Shown here piece by piece: positions 44,387 to 52,897 of a stretch of DNA of 64,000 bases (within the stretch, counting starts at the first letter, position 1; each line of letters begins with the position of its first letter). The DNA is from Bacteroidota bacterium. Its GTDB lineage: Bacteria > Bacteroidota > Bacteroidia > Chitinophagales > Saprospiraceae. The notes beneath the pieces are model-generated. The model worked only from the letters and a program-made list of their open reading frames with translations, was not told where the DNA came from and made no database searches. Both the position numbers and the translations under genes were made by a program. The stretch lies in NCBI GenBank assembly GCA_029557915.1, contig JAKQHS010000004.1:33920-97919 (forward strand). The letters are read 5' to 3'.

Positions 44387-46636
44387 TCATTCAATCCTTT
44401 CCACTGTAGAAATCGCATCGAGCTTTGAAAGGCTGGACACCGCTTTCTGCAGTTGGTTTTTATTTTTTACCATGAGGCTGATCTTTCCCTCAAAATACCC
44501 TTCCTTGCCTTCTATGCTGAAGGAACGGATGTTGAGATTAAGGTCATTGGATATCGCCTTGCTTATTTTTTCGATTACGCCCGGCCCGTCATCGATGCCG
44601 GTGATCATCAATTTGGCAATGAATTCGCTGTCGGAATAGTCGCTCCATTCAGCCTTGACTACCCGGTAACCATAGTTGGCCAGCAGGTGGGTGGAATTCG
44701 GGCAGTTGGACCGGTGGATCTTTAAGCCGGAGGAGGAGGTCAGGTAACCGAATATGTCGTCACCGGGCAGGGGGTTGCAGCAACTGGCGAAACTGTATTC
44801 ATACTGTTCCGCCGGCTCGCCGTTGATATACAGTTTGGTCTTGCCGGTGGAGGTCTTTGCCGGTGCGGGAGCCTGGGCAGGCCCCACTTCCGGATGAGCC
44901 TGGGTGGCGACCGGTTCGGCTTCAGCCTGGTTGAATAAAAGTTTGCCGTTTTCGACCGGCACCTGGTTCAATTCCGATATGTCCACTTCCCCGGAAGCAA
45001 TGGAAAAATAAAGATCCATCCGGGTTTTATACTGATAGTGCCTGACCAGGGCATCCAGGTTTTCTTCGAGGTCCAGCTTGAGGTTTTTGAATTTCCTTTC
45101 CAGGGCCTCGCGTCCCAGGTCCGCCCTTTCTTTCCGTTCTTCCTTGAGGGCCTGGCGGATTTTGGCTTTGGCTTTGCCGGTCACCACCAGTTTCAGCCAG
45201 CCTTCGGAAGGTTTTTGTTTGTTGTTGGTGACGATCTGCACCTGGTCGCCGTGTTCAAGGTGGTAGCCCATTGGCACCAGCTTGTTATTCACCTTCAAAG
45301 CGGTACAATGGTAGCCGAGATCGGTATGGATGCTGAAGGCAAAATCCAGGGCCGTAGCCCCTTTAGGCAGGATTTTGACGTCCCCTTTTGGGGTGTATAC
45401 GTATATTTCTTCGCTGAAAAGATTGGATTTGAATTCATTCAGGAATTCAATGGCATCGGCATGGTTGGATTCCAGCACTTCCCGGATGTTGTCCAGCCAG
45501 CCGTCGTAAAGTTTCTGCTGGTTGGATATGCCTTTGTATTTCCAATGGGCGGCAAAGCCCCGTTCGGCGATCTCATCCATGCGCGCAGAACGGATCTGGA
45601 CTTCCACATACCGTCCTCCCGGGCCGATCACCGTGGTATGGAGGGATTCGTAACCATTGGCTTTGGGCGTGGTGATCCAGTCTTTGAGCCTTTCCGGGAT
45701 GGGCGTGTGCACGTCGGTCACGATGGAATAGATCTGCCAGCACAGCGAGCGTTCCATTTTAGCCGGGACGTCCACGATGATGCGGACGGCGAAAAGATCG
45801 TAGATCTCTTCGAAAGGAATTTTTTTCTTGCGGATTTTATTGAGGATGCTGCTGATGGATTTGGGCCTCCCAAGGATTTTATACGGCACGTTCAGCTGGT
45901 CGAGTTCCACCCGGAGGGGCTTGATAAACCGTTCGATGTACTCGTTCCGGGCGCTTTCGGAATCCTGGAGTTTGCGCGCGATTTCTTCGTAGGCTTCGGG
46001 TTCCTGGATCTTCAGGCAGATGTCCTGGAATTCGGATTTGATGTTGTAGAAACCGAGCCGGTGGGCGAGGGGCGCGTAGATGTATTCCGTCTCCGCGGCA
46101 ATCTTAAGCTGCTTGTGCCGGGGCATGGCGCTGATCGTGCGCAGGTTGTGCAGGCGGTCGGCCATTTTTATGAGGACGACGCGCACATCCGTGATCAGGG
46201 TGCTGAGCACTTTTTTATAATTCTCCGCCTGGGCGGTCTCCAGGTTGTAAAGCCCGTCCAGTTTGGTGAGCCCGTCCACGATCATCCCGATTTTGGGCCC
46301 GAACTCCTTGTTGATCTCCTCCAGGGTGACTGGGGTATCCTCAACCACATCGTGAAGCAGGGCGCTGATCACGGCGGTCGGACCGAGGCCGATTTCTTCC
46401 ACACAAATGCGGGCCACTTCGATGGGATGGAGGACATAGGGTTCGCCGGCTTTGCGCCTTTGCGAACGGTGGGCCACCACCGCCATTTCGTAGGCTTTGC
46501 GGATATTGATTTTATCCGTTTCTTCGAGTTCTGATTTAAACGTTTTTAACAGTCGCCGGTAAGCGGATTGGATGAGGTGGAGGTCCTGTTCATCCTCCAC
46601 ATGAATGCTGGCCGTAAGCGTTGTTTCCGGGGACAT
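44387..46636 (-). CDS. bifunctional (p)ppGpp synthetase/hydrolase, RelA/SpoT homolog
   Basis: Full-length RSH protein of 749 residues. Order: HD hydrolase domain (HRSQRRKAGEPYVLHP and the HDVVED motif near 96-101), synthetase domain (ILGRPKSISSILNKI, GYESLHTTVIGPGGRYVEVQ, FAAHWKYKG), TGS domain (YTPKGDVKILPKGATALDFA), a zinc-finger-like segment with Cys pair SFASCCNPLPGD and C-terminal ACT domain. The hydrolase motif is intact, so both activities are expected. It sets the stringent response on amino-acid and other starvation. It is divergent from tRNA-Leu. A TATCTTTA box on the minus strand lies 9 bases before the ATG. Confidence 0.97.
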   Translation of the reverse strand: MSPETTLTASIHVEDEQDLHLIQSAYRRLLKTFKSELEETDKINIRKAYEMAVVAHRSQRRKAGEPYVLHPIEVARICVEEIGLGPTAVISALLHDVVEDTPVTLEEINKEFGPKIGMIVDGLTKLDGLYNLETAQAENYKKVLSTLITDVRVVLIKMADRLHNLRTISAMPRHKQLKIAAETEYIYAPLAHRLGFYNIKSEFQDICLKIQEPEAYEEIARKLQDSESARNEYIERFIKPLRVELDQLNVPYKILGRPKSISSILNKIRKKKIPFEEIYDLFAVRIIVDVPAKMERSLCWQIYSIVTDVHTPIPERLKDWITTPKANGYESLHTTVIGPGGRYVEVQIRSARMDEIAERGFAAHWKYKGISNQQKLYDGWLDNIREVLESNHADAIEFLNEFKSNLFSEEIYVYTPKGDVKILPKGATALDFAFSIHTDLGYHCTALKVNNKLVPMGYHLEHGDQVQIVTNNKQKPSEGWLKLVVTGKAKAKIRQALKEERKERADLGREALERKFKNLKLDLEENLDALVRHYQYKTRMDLYFSIASGEVDISELNQVPVENGKLLFNQAEAEPVATQAHPEVGPAQAPAPAKTSTGKTKLYINGEPAEQYEYSFASCCNPLPGDDIFGYLTSSSGLKIHRSNCPNSTHLLANYGYRVVKAEWSDYSDSEFIAKLMITGIDDGPGVIEKISKAISNDLNLNIRSFSIEGKEGYFEGKISLMVKNKNQLQKAVSSLSKLDAISTVERIE

Positions 46637-46645
46637 ATGACTGCT

Positions 46646-46653
46646 TAAAGATA
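46646..46653 (-). promoter_or_regulatory. TATCTTTA near-consensus -7 box for the relA/spoT homolog
   Basis: Seven of eight positions match TAnnTTTG. It ends 9 bases before the ATG at 46636. Confidence 0.35.
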
Positions 46654-46690
46654 AACGTTTTAAAAGTTTATTCGTTCACTTAAAATCGTC

Positions 46691-46698
46691 TACCTTTG
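46691..46698 (+). promoter_or_regulatory. TACCTTTG -7 box for tRNA-Leu
   Basis: Exact TAnnTTTG match 14 bases before the first base of tRNA-Leu. The trigger factor gene follows the tRNA without a visible promoter of its own. Confidence 0.6.
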
Positions 46699-46712
46699 CG
46701 CTCCCAATTTTT

Positions 46713-46794
46713 GCGGGTATGGCGAAATTGGTAGACGCGCCAGACTTAGGATCTGGTGCCGAGAGGCATGGGGGTTCGAGTCCCTCTACCCGCA
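46713..46794 (+). tRNA. tRNA-Leu (anticodon TAG)
   Basis: Class II tRNA of 82 bases with acceptor GCGGGTA / TACCCGC and discriminator A. The anticodon stem is CCAGA/TCTGG with loop CTTAGGA, giving TAG for CUA codons. The long variable arm TGCCGAGAGGCA is typical of Leu, and the T-arm has TTCGAGT. CCA is not fully encoded (ACC then G). Confidence 0.96.
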
Positions 46795-46822
46795 CCGGGA
46801 TTTCTAACTAAACCGCATTTTA

Positions 46823-48289
46823 ATGTCAGTCAGCACGCAGACCACCGGTCAACTCCAGGCAACTCTTACCGTTCATATCCCGGTGGATGAATACCAGGCC
46901 ACCCTTTCCAAAGAGCTTCAGAATTACAAAAACAAAGCGCAGCTCAAGGGATTCCGGAAAGGCAAGACGCCGGTCGACTTGATCAAAAAACTATACGGCA
47001 ATGCCATCCTGAAAGAAGTGGTCGAAAACAGCCTGCAGAAACAATTGTACGACCATATCCGTCAAAACAACATCCATTTGCTCGGTCAGCCGCTGATGAA
47101 CGCGGAACAGGCCGAAATCTACTATAACATCCAGGAGCCTTCCGATTATACCTTCCTTTTTGATATCGGGTATGCACCGGATTTTGAAATCCAGGGCCTT
47201 GACCATGAATTCGGTTTTTATAAAATCGTACCCAGTCAGGAATCGGTCGACAAGGAATTTGAAAACCTGCGCACCCGCATGGGCGAACTAAAAACCGTTG
47301 ACCTTCCCGTTGAGGAAAATCACCTGGTGGATTTTACGGCAGCAGAACTGGATGGAACCGAACTGAAAGAAGGAGGAGTACAGACCGAATTCAGCCTTTG
47401 GATCTCCCAGGTGGACGGCCCCGCCAAAATTTCGATTCTTGGTAAACAAAAAGGGGATGAAATAGACCTTGACCTCCGGGAACTGCATACCGGCAAGGAT
47501 GAGGAATTCATCCGGAAAAGATACCTCACCAGCCTCGAAGAGGGACAACAGGTCCCCTCCCGTTTCCGGCTGACGGTAAAAGACATCCGGGCCAATGAAC
47601 CCGCAGTCACGGACCAGGCCTTTTTCGATAAGGCTTTCGGGCCGGATAAGGTCAAAGACCTCGATGAGGCCAAATCCTTCATCCAGGGTGTCCTGGCAAA
47701 CCAATACGTTTCAAGGTCGGAAGCCCTTCTGTTCCGGGACATACAGGACCATCTTCTCAAAACCAATAAACAGGACTTCCCTGACGCTTTCCTGAAACGC
47801 TGGCTTAAATCGCAAAACCCGAAATTGACCGACGAAGGCATCGAAGCCGAATATGATGACTTTGCCCAGAACTTGCTGTGGACCATCATCCGGGACAAAC
47901 TGATCAAAAGATTTGACATTACCGTCAGCGCCGAAGAGATCAAAGCCCGTTTCCGGCAACAGGTCCTCAACTATTTCGGCGGCATGGCCCTGGGTGATAC
48001 GTCCTTCCTGGAACCGGTGATCCAGCGTATGATGCAAAGGGAGGAAGAGGTGGAAAAACAACACGACGAGATCATGAGTGACAAGGTATTTGATTCCCTG
48101 CAGGCGACGGTCACCCTTGTCGAAAAAGAAATCTCCGAGGCGGATTTTGAAGTGCTGATGGAACAGGCCCGGCAGGAAACGGCGGCCCGCCGTGCCAAAG
48201 CGGCAAAAGCGCTTGCCGGCCATGATCACGACCACGACCATGATCACGACCATGATCACGATCATGACCATTCCGGTCACAGCCATTAA
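46823..48289 (+). CDS. tig: trigger factor chaperone with His-Asp-rich tail
   Basis: Ribosome-bound folding chaperone of 488 residues. The ribosome-docking signature is LKGFRKGKTPVDLIKKLYG, near residues 38-56. The middle part is the weakly conserved PPIase-like and SurA-like region of Bacteroidetes trigger factors. The C-terminus is unusual: after KAAKALAG it ends in alternating His-Asp pairs and then HSGHSH, about 20 residues, which should bind metal ions such as Zn or Ni. The gene follows tRNA-Leu by 28 bases and precedes clpP and clpX on the same strand, an order seen in many bacteria. Confidence 0.94.
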   Translation: MSVSTQTTGQLQATLTVHIPVDEYQATLSKELQNYKNKAQLKGFRKGKTPVDLIKKLYGNAILKEVVENSLQKQLYDHIRQNNIHLLGQPLMNAEQAEIYYNIQEPSDYTFLFDIGYAPDFEIQGLDHEFGFYKIVPSQESVDKEFENLRTRMGELKTVDLPVEENHLVDFTAAELDGTELKEGGVQTEFSLWISQVDGPAKISILGKQKGDEIDLDLRELHTGKDEEFIRKRYLTSLEEGQQVPSRFRLTVKDIRANEPAVTDQAFFDKAFGPDKVKDLDEAKSFIQGVLANQYVSRSEALLFRDIQDHLLKTNKQDFPDAFLKRWLKSQNPKLTDEGIEAEYDDFAQNLLWTIIRDKLIKRFDITVSAEEIKARFRQQVLNYFGGMALGDTSFLEPVIQRMMQREEEVEKQHDEIMSDKVFDSLQATVTLVEKEISEADFEVLMEQARQETAARRAKAAKALAGHDHDHDHDHDHDHDHDHSGHSH

Positions 48290-48315
48290 ACTTTAATTCA
48301 TTATTATTGTTCCTG

Positions 48316-48323
48316 TATTTTTG
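48316..48323 (+). promoter_or_regulatory. TATTTTTG -7 box for clpP
   Basis: Exact TAnnTTTG match 17 bases before the clpP ATG and within the tig-clpP gap, so clpP can be transcribed separately from tig. Confidence 0.5.
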
Positions 48324-48340
48324 AGCGACAAATACAAACA

Positions 48341-49042
48341 ATGAAAGAAAATCAGGAATTCAGAAAATACGCGACCGGGCATCTGGGCATGAGCGGCATG
48401 CACCTGGATCGTTACATGAGCCAGGTGACCGTCCCGGACATCAGTGGTTTTACGCCGACGGTCATCGAAGAGCGGTCCCTGAACGTAGTCGGGATGGATG
48501 TTTTTTCCCGGCTGATGATGGACCGCATCATTTTTATGGGGGTGCCGGTGAACGATTATGTGGCCAATGTAATCCAGGCCCAATTGTTGTTTCTGGAATC
48601 CATGGACCCCAAGCGGGATATCCAGATTTTTATAAACAGTCCCGGAGGATCCGTGATCGACGGGATGGGGATTTACGACACCATGCAATACGTTTCTCCG
48701 GATATTGGCACCATTTGCACGGGCCTTGCGGCTTCGATGGGCGCCGTATTGCTGGCCGCGGGGACCAAAGGAAAACGTACCTGCCTTCAGCACAGCCGGG
48801 TGATGATCCACCAGCCCTCCGGGGGCATGCAGGGCGCCTTCAAGGATATGGAGATTTCCTATAAACTCATCAAAACCATGAAGGGAGAACTTTATTCCAT
48901 CCTTTCACACCATACCGGCAAAAGCGTGGAGGTCATTGAAATTGACTGTGACCGGGACAACTGGATGACCGCCCTGGAAGCAAAAGAATACGGCCTTGTG
49001 GATGAAGTGCTCAACCGGGACAACCCGCGGAAAAAAGTATAA
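48341..49042 (+). CDS. clpP: ATP-dependent Clp protease proteolytic subunit
   Basis: Serine protease of 233 residues that forms the 14-subunit chamber used with ClpX. The catalytic Ser is in GLAASMGAVLLAAG, near residues 127-140; the His is in SRVMIHQPSGG, near 149-159; the Asp lies in the following helix region. The N-terminus is about 30 residues longer than in E. coli, typical of a propeptide. It is followed by clpX with a 27-base gap, consistent with co-expression, and it has its own promoter box. Confidence 0.97.
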   Translation: MKENQEFRKYATGHLGMSGMHLDRYMSQVTVPDISGFTPTVIEERSLNVVGMDVFSRLMMDRIIFMGVPVNDYVANVIQAQLLFLESMDPKRDIQIFINSPGGSVIDGMGIYDTMQYVSPDIGTICTGLAASMGAVLLAAGTKGKRTCLQHSRVMIHQPSGGMQGAFKDMEISYKLIKTMKGELYSILSHHTGKSVEVIEIDCDRDNWMTALEAKEYGLVDEVLNRDNPRKKV

Positions 49043-49069
49043 ACCTGCCTTTTAATACAACCCTGCCTG

Positions 49070-50314
49070 ATGGCGAAAAACAGTGAAAGTCAGGCGCAAT
49101 GCGCCTTTTGCGGCAAACACAAAAACGAAGTGGCCATCCTGGTGGCGGGCCTCGACGCGCACATTTGTGAAATGTGCATCGAGCAGGCTCACCACATCAT
49201 CCGGGAAGAATTTGATACCAAAAAGAAAAAATCCAAGTCTTACCTCATTCCCAAGGACCTTACCCCTGCCAAGATCAAAGCCCATCTGGATGAATACATC
49301 ATCGGGCAGGACGAAGCTAAAAAATGCCTGGCCGTGGCGGTTTATAATCACTACAAGCGCCTGCAGATCGGCTCTTCCGGGGATGACGTGGAAATCGAAA
49401 AATCCAATGTGATCTTTATTGGTCAGACCGGAACCGGTAAAACCCTGATGGCCAGGACCATTGCCAAAATCCTCAACGTGCCCTTTTCCATTGTGGACGC
49501 GACGGTCTTTACAGAGGCCGGTTACGTGGGCGAGGATGTCGAAAGCATGCTCAGCCGGCTCCTCCAGGTTTGTGATTACGATGTGTCTGCCGCCCAAAAG
49601 GGCATCATCTACATCGATGAAATAGATAAGATCGCCCGTAAATCAGACAATCCCTCCATTACCCGGGACGTGTCGGGAGAAGGGGTGCAGCAGGCCCTCC
49701 TTAAAATGTTGGAGGGAGCCGAAGTCAGCGTCCCCCCCCAGGGTGGTCGCAAACATCCGGAACAAAAACTGGTGACGGTCAATACCCAAAACATCCTTTT
49801 CATCTGCGGGGGCGCTTTTGACGGCATCGATAAAATCATTGCCAAAAGGATCAATACCCAGGTGATCGGCTACGGCGCCAAGGACAAGGAATGGGTGGAC
49901 AAGGAAAACCTGCTCAGTTATATCACCCACCAGGACATCAAGGCCTTTGGCCTTATCCCCGAACTGGTTGGCCGGTTGCCTGTACTCGCCCACCTCGATC
50001 CCCTCAACAAGGAAACCCTGGTCCGGATCCTCACCGAGCCCAAAAACGCCCTGGTCAAACAGTATAAAAAAATCTTCCAGCAGGAACAGGTAAAACTGGA
50101 ATTTACCCCTGAAGCCCTTGATTTTATCGCTTCAAAAGCCCTGGAATTCAAACTGGGGGCCCGGGGGCTCCGCTCCATGCTCGAGGCCATTCTCATGGAC
50201 GATATGTTTGAAATGCCATCCTCCAAAAACAATAAGGGGGAATTGACAGTGGATCTGTTTTTTGTGCAATCCAAGCTCGAAAAATCAAAATTATCCAAGC
50301 TTAAAGCAGCTTAA
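49070..50314 (+). CDS. clpX: ATP-dependent Clp protease ATP-binding subunit ClpX
   Basis: AAA+ unfoldase of 414 residues. The N-terminal zinc-binding domain has four Cys ([13 protein letters not shown] and HICEMCIEQ). Walker A is [13 protein letters not shown]; Walker B is [15 protein letters not shown]; the pore and sensor region includes ISREGV-like [19 protein letters not shown]. The C-terminal small domain has [19 protein letters not shown]. It selects, unfolds and feeds tagged proteins into ClpP. The gene directly follows clpP. Confidence 0.98.
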   Translation: MAKNSESQAQCAFCGKHKNEVAILVAGLDAHICEMCIEQAHHIIREEFDTKKKKSKSYLIPKDLTPAKIKAHLDEYIIGQDEAKKCLAVAVYNHYKRLQIGSSGDDVEIEKSNVIFIGQTGTGKTLMARTIAKILNVPFSIVDATVFTEAGYVGEDVESMLSRLLQVCDYDVSAAQKGIIYIDEIDKIARKSDNPSITRDVSGEGVQQALLKMLEGAEVSVPPQGGRKHPEQKLVTVNTQNILFICGGAFDGIDKIIAKRINTQVIGYGAKDKEWVDKENLLSYITHQDIKAFGLIPELVGRLPVLAHLDPLNKETLVRILTEPKNALVKQYKKIFQQEQVKLEFTPEALDFIASKALEFKLGARGLRSMLEAILMDDMFEMPSSKNNKGELTVDLFFVQSKLEKSKLSKLKAA

Positions 50315-50369
50315 GGCAAGCCCATCACCCCTTCTTACAGGAATCTTGACCTGATCGGTCGGGGCTTTT

Positions 50370-50377
50370 TATTTTTG
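50370..50377 (+). promoter_or_regulatory. TATTTTTG -7 box for truA
   Basis: Exact TAnnTTTG match ending 3 bases before the truA ATG. If this box is used, transcription starts at or just past the start codon, giving a leaderless mRNA. Confidence 0.45.
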
Positions 50378-50380
50378 CGC

Positions 50381-51118
50381 ATGAGGTATTTCTTCGAATG
50401 TTCCTTCGACGGCACTCCTTTTCACGGCTGGCAAAGGCAGGCGGGCCAGGTTTCTGTCCAGGAGATCATGGAAAATACCCTGAAGATCATCCTGCGGGTC
50501 CCCGGACTGGAAATCACCGGTTGCGGACGGACCGACAGCGGGGTGCATGCGGAACAGTTTTTCGCCCATTTTGACCACGGGGCAGACCTTCCTCCCGGCC
50601 TGGAATACCATTGGAATGCCATCCTTCCCAGGGAAATCGCGGTGCATCGGGTCTGGCGGGTCGGGGACGGCTCGCATGCGCGTTACGATGCCGTCTCCAG
50701 AACCTACCAATACCATATCCACCGGTCCAAATCCCCCTTCCTGGTCAATCGTTCCTTCTGTTACCGGCAATACGACCGGCTGGACCTTGATCTCATACAG
50801 CAGGCTGCAAGTCTTCTGCTTCAGTACTCCGAATTTCTCCCTTTTTGTCGCAGTCACAGCAGCGCCAGTCATTACGGCGTGCGTTTGCAACAGGCCGAAT
50901 GGAAGGAGGAGAAGGGCCCTGCGCTTGTTTTGACCTTGACTGCCAACCGTTTTCTCAGGGGCATGGTTCGACTGATCACCGGCATGTGCCTGAATGTCGG
51001 CACAGGCGCCGTTTCCATTGAAGAAGTAAAACACAGCCTGGACACCCAGACCCTTCTGCCCAAAAGTTTTAGTGTGCCGGCGCATGGATTGTATTTGACA
51101 GCGGTCAGCTATATGTAG
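50381..51118 (+). CDS. truA: tRNA pseudouridine(38-40) synthase TruA
   Basis: RNA-modifying enzyme of 245 residues that makes pseudouridine at tRNA positions 38-40. The catalytic Asp is in TGCGRTDSGVHAEQFFAHFD, near residues 47-66. Other family segments are FDGTPFHGWQRQ at the N-terminus and FLRGMVRLITGMCLNVG near residues 189-205. The ATG at 50381 (MRYFFECSFDG) is the start, as the upstream TTG overlaps the promoter box. It is convergent with glyA across a repeat-rich gap. Confidence 0.95.
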   Translation: MRYFFECSFDGTPFHGWQRQAGQVSVQEIMENTLKIILRVPGLEITGCGRTDSGVHAEQFFAHFDHGADLPPGLEYHWNAILPREIAVHRVWRVGDGSHARYDAVSRTYQYHIHRSKSPFLVNRSFCYRQYDRLDLDLIQQAASLLLQYSEFLPFCRSHSSASHYGVRLQQAEWKEEKGPALVLTLTANRFLRGMVRLITGMCLNVGTGAVSIEEVKHSLDTQTLLPKSFSVPAHGLYLTAVSYM

Positions 51119-51296
51119 AAGCTGGAGGTTAGAAGCTCGAAGCTCGAAGCTAGGGCGACTTGGCCTGGCAGTTCCGTGAGGTTTAGAAGACCCTCCCCAG
51201 CTCCCAGCCACGAGCATCGAGCCACGAGCATCCAGCCACGAGCATCCAGCTCCCAGCTTCTAACTCCTAGCTTCCAATTCCCAGCTCCCAGCTTCT
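51119..51296. repeat. short tandem arrays (AGCTCGA and CCAGCCACGAGCAT types) between truA and glyA
   Basis: AAGCTCGAAGCTCGAAGCTA at 51132-51151, then CACGAGCAT(C)GAGC/CCAGC units and AGCTCCCAGCTTC units up to 51296. The right end runs into the last codons of glyA. Confidence 0.85.
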
Positions 51297-52564
51297 ATCT
51301 CAGGATAAAGTGGAAATCCCGCCATCATTTCATTGACCTTTTTCTTAATGCCAAGGATGAGGTCTTCCTTATCCGGATGGGTGAGGATTTCTTCGATCCA
51401 GTCTACGATCTGGATGCATTCCTCTTCTTTCAGGCCGCGGGTGGTGATGGCCGGGGTCCCTAGCCGGATGCCGGAAGTAACCGCCGGGCTTTTTTCGTCG
51501 AAGGGGACCATGTTTTTATTGACGGTGATCTCGGCTTTTCCCAGGGCCTCCTCCGCTTCTTTTCCGGATATGTTTTTATTGCTGAGGTTGATCAGCATAA
51601 GGTGGTTGTCGGTACCCCCGGAAATGATCTGGTAATTCAGTTCGTTGAAACGCCGGGCCATGGCCTGGGCGTTTTTTTTGACCTGCACGGCATAGTCTTT
51701 AAAACTTTCATCCAGGGCCTCCTGAAAGGCGATGGCCTTGGCGGCAATGATGTGTTCCAGCGGGCCGCCCTGCATTCCCGGGAAGACCCCGCTGTCCAGG
51801 ATGGAGGACATTTTTATCTTGTTGCCTTTGGCGGTGGTCCGGCCCCAGGGATTGTCAAAATTTTTACCCATCATAATCACCCCTCCCCGCGGGCCCCTCA
51901 GGGTTTTGTGCGTAGTGGAAGTTACGATATGGCAGTGGGGCAGGGGATCCTGGAGCAGTCCTTTGGCAATCAGACCCGCGGGATGAGCGATGTCGGCCAT
52001 GAGCAGGGCCCCGATGGAGTCGGCGATTTCCCGGAACCGGGCATAATCCCAATCCCTGGAATAGGCGCTCGCTCCGCAGATGATCAGTTTAGGTCTGTGT
52101 TGAAGGGCTGTTTGTTCCACCTTATCCATGTCGATTCGACCCGTTTCAGCCTCCACTCCGTAAAAGACCGGCTTAAACGTCTTGCCGCTGTAATTGACCG
52201 GCGAACCATGGGTGAGATGGCCGCCATGAGAGAGGTTAAATCCCAGGATGGTATCCCCGGGCTGAAGGCAGGCCAGGAAAACGGCGCTGTTGGCCTGGGC
52301 GCCTGAATGAGGCTGAACGTTGGCATAGCTGGCGCCAAAAAGGGTTTTAAGGCGTTCGATGGCCAGGGTCTCGATCTCGTCCACCACCTCGCAGCCTCCG
52401 TAATACCTTTTCCCGGGATATCCCTCGGCGTATTTATTGTTGAGGCAGGTCCCCATCGCCCGGATCGTATTGTAGCTCGCAAAATTTTCACTGGCGATGA
52501 GTTCTATACCATTGCGTTGCCTCCTGAGTTCTTTTTCGATCAGGGAGAAAACCGGGTCTGTCAT
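51260..52564 (-). CDS. glyA: serine hydroxymethyltransferase
   Basis: PLP enzyme of 434 residues that interconverts serine and glycine with tetrahydrofolate, feeding one-carbon metabolism. The PLP-binding Lys is in [15 protein letters not shown], near residues 217-231; the N-terminus [16 protein letters not shown] and [15 protein letters not shown] are typical. The family normally ends soon after the FPLY segment. Here the last eleven or so residues ([11 protein letters not shown]) are encoded by the tandem repeat that fills the truA-glyA gap, so the tail looks like a repeat-derived extension. A near-consensus TATCTTCG box lies at 52588-52595. Confidence 0.97.
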   Translation of the reverse strand: MTDPVFSLIEKELRRQRNGIELIASENFASYNTIRAMGTCLNNKYAEGYPGKRYYGGCEVVDEIETLAIERLKTLFGASYANVQPHSGAQANSAVFLACLQPGDTILGFNLSHGGHLTHGSPVNYSGKTFKPVFYGVEAETGRIDMDKVEQTALQHRPKLIICGASAYSRDWDYARFREIADSIGALLMADIAHPAGLIAKGLLQDPLPHCHIVTSTTHKTLRGPRGGVIMMGKNFDNPWGRTTAKGNKIKMSSILDSGVFPGMQGGPLEHIIAAKAIAFQEALDESFKDYAVQVKKNAQAMARRFNELNYQIISGGTDNHLMLINLSNKNISGKEAEEALGKAEITVNKNMVPFDEKSPAVTSGIRLGTPAITTRGLKEEECIQIVDWIEEILTHPDKEDLILGIKKKVNEMMAGFPLYPEIEAGSWELEARS

Positions 52565-52894
52565 GATTTTTTATTTAAAGATGGATGCGAAGATAGGAAG
52601 TTTAGAAGTTAGTGATCAGCCGTATACCTTCCGATGCATCGGAACGAAGGTAATTAATCCATTATCAGGAATCAGAAGTCAGAAAGGTGGGAATCATCGG
52701 GTTTTCTATATTTAATTATTGATAATCAGTTCATTGATTCATATTCATTAACCTATTAATAAACAGATTACGGACAAAAAAAAGAATACATGAATATTTT
52801 AATCCATTATCCGGTGACCCTCAATCCTCAGCCCTCAATCCTCCCTCAACCCTCACCCCTCAATCCTCACCCCTCAATCCTCACCCCCCAATCT
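52565..52894. other. 330-base intergenic region upstream of glyA
   Basis: Contains a near-consensus -7 box for glyA (TATCTTCG, minus strand, 52588-52595), a perfect 16-base palindrome TTCCGATGCATCGGAA (52629-52644), an AT-rich stretch at 52710-52800 and, at the right end, a tandem array. No ORF with coding character and no riboswitch fold was recognised. Confidence 0.6.
52629..52644. repeat. 16-bp perfect palindrome TTCCGATGCATCGGAA
   Basis: Self-complementary over 16 bases and framed by ACCTTC/GAAGGT arms (52626 to 52651, with a small bulge). It lies about 65 bases upstream of the glyA start and could be an operator or a REP-type element. Confidence 0.55.
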
Positions 52895-52897
52895 TCA
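52816..52897. repeat. degenerate CCTCAAT/CCTCACC tandem array
   Basis: About ten imperfect units of 7-9 bases. It includes the stop codon of the HD-domain gene. It is the inverted form of the array at 33190. Confidence 0.85.

Noticed and set aside
43747..44409. Plus-strand frame beginning with repeated Arg-Leu
   Set aside because: It arises from the hexamer array and then runs antisense through the fur gene.
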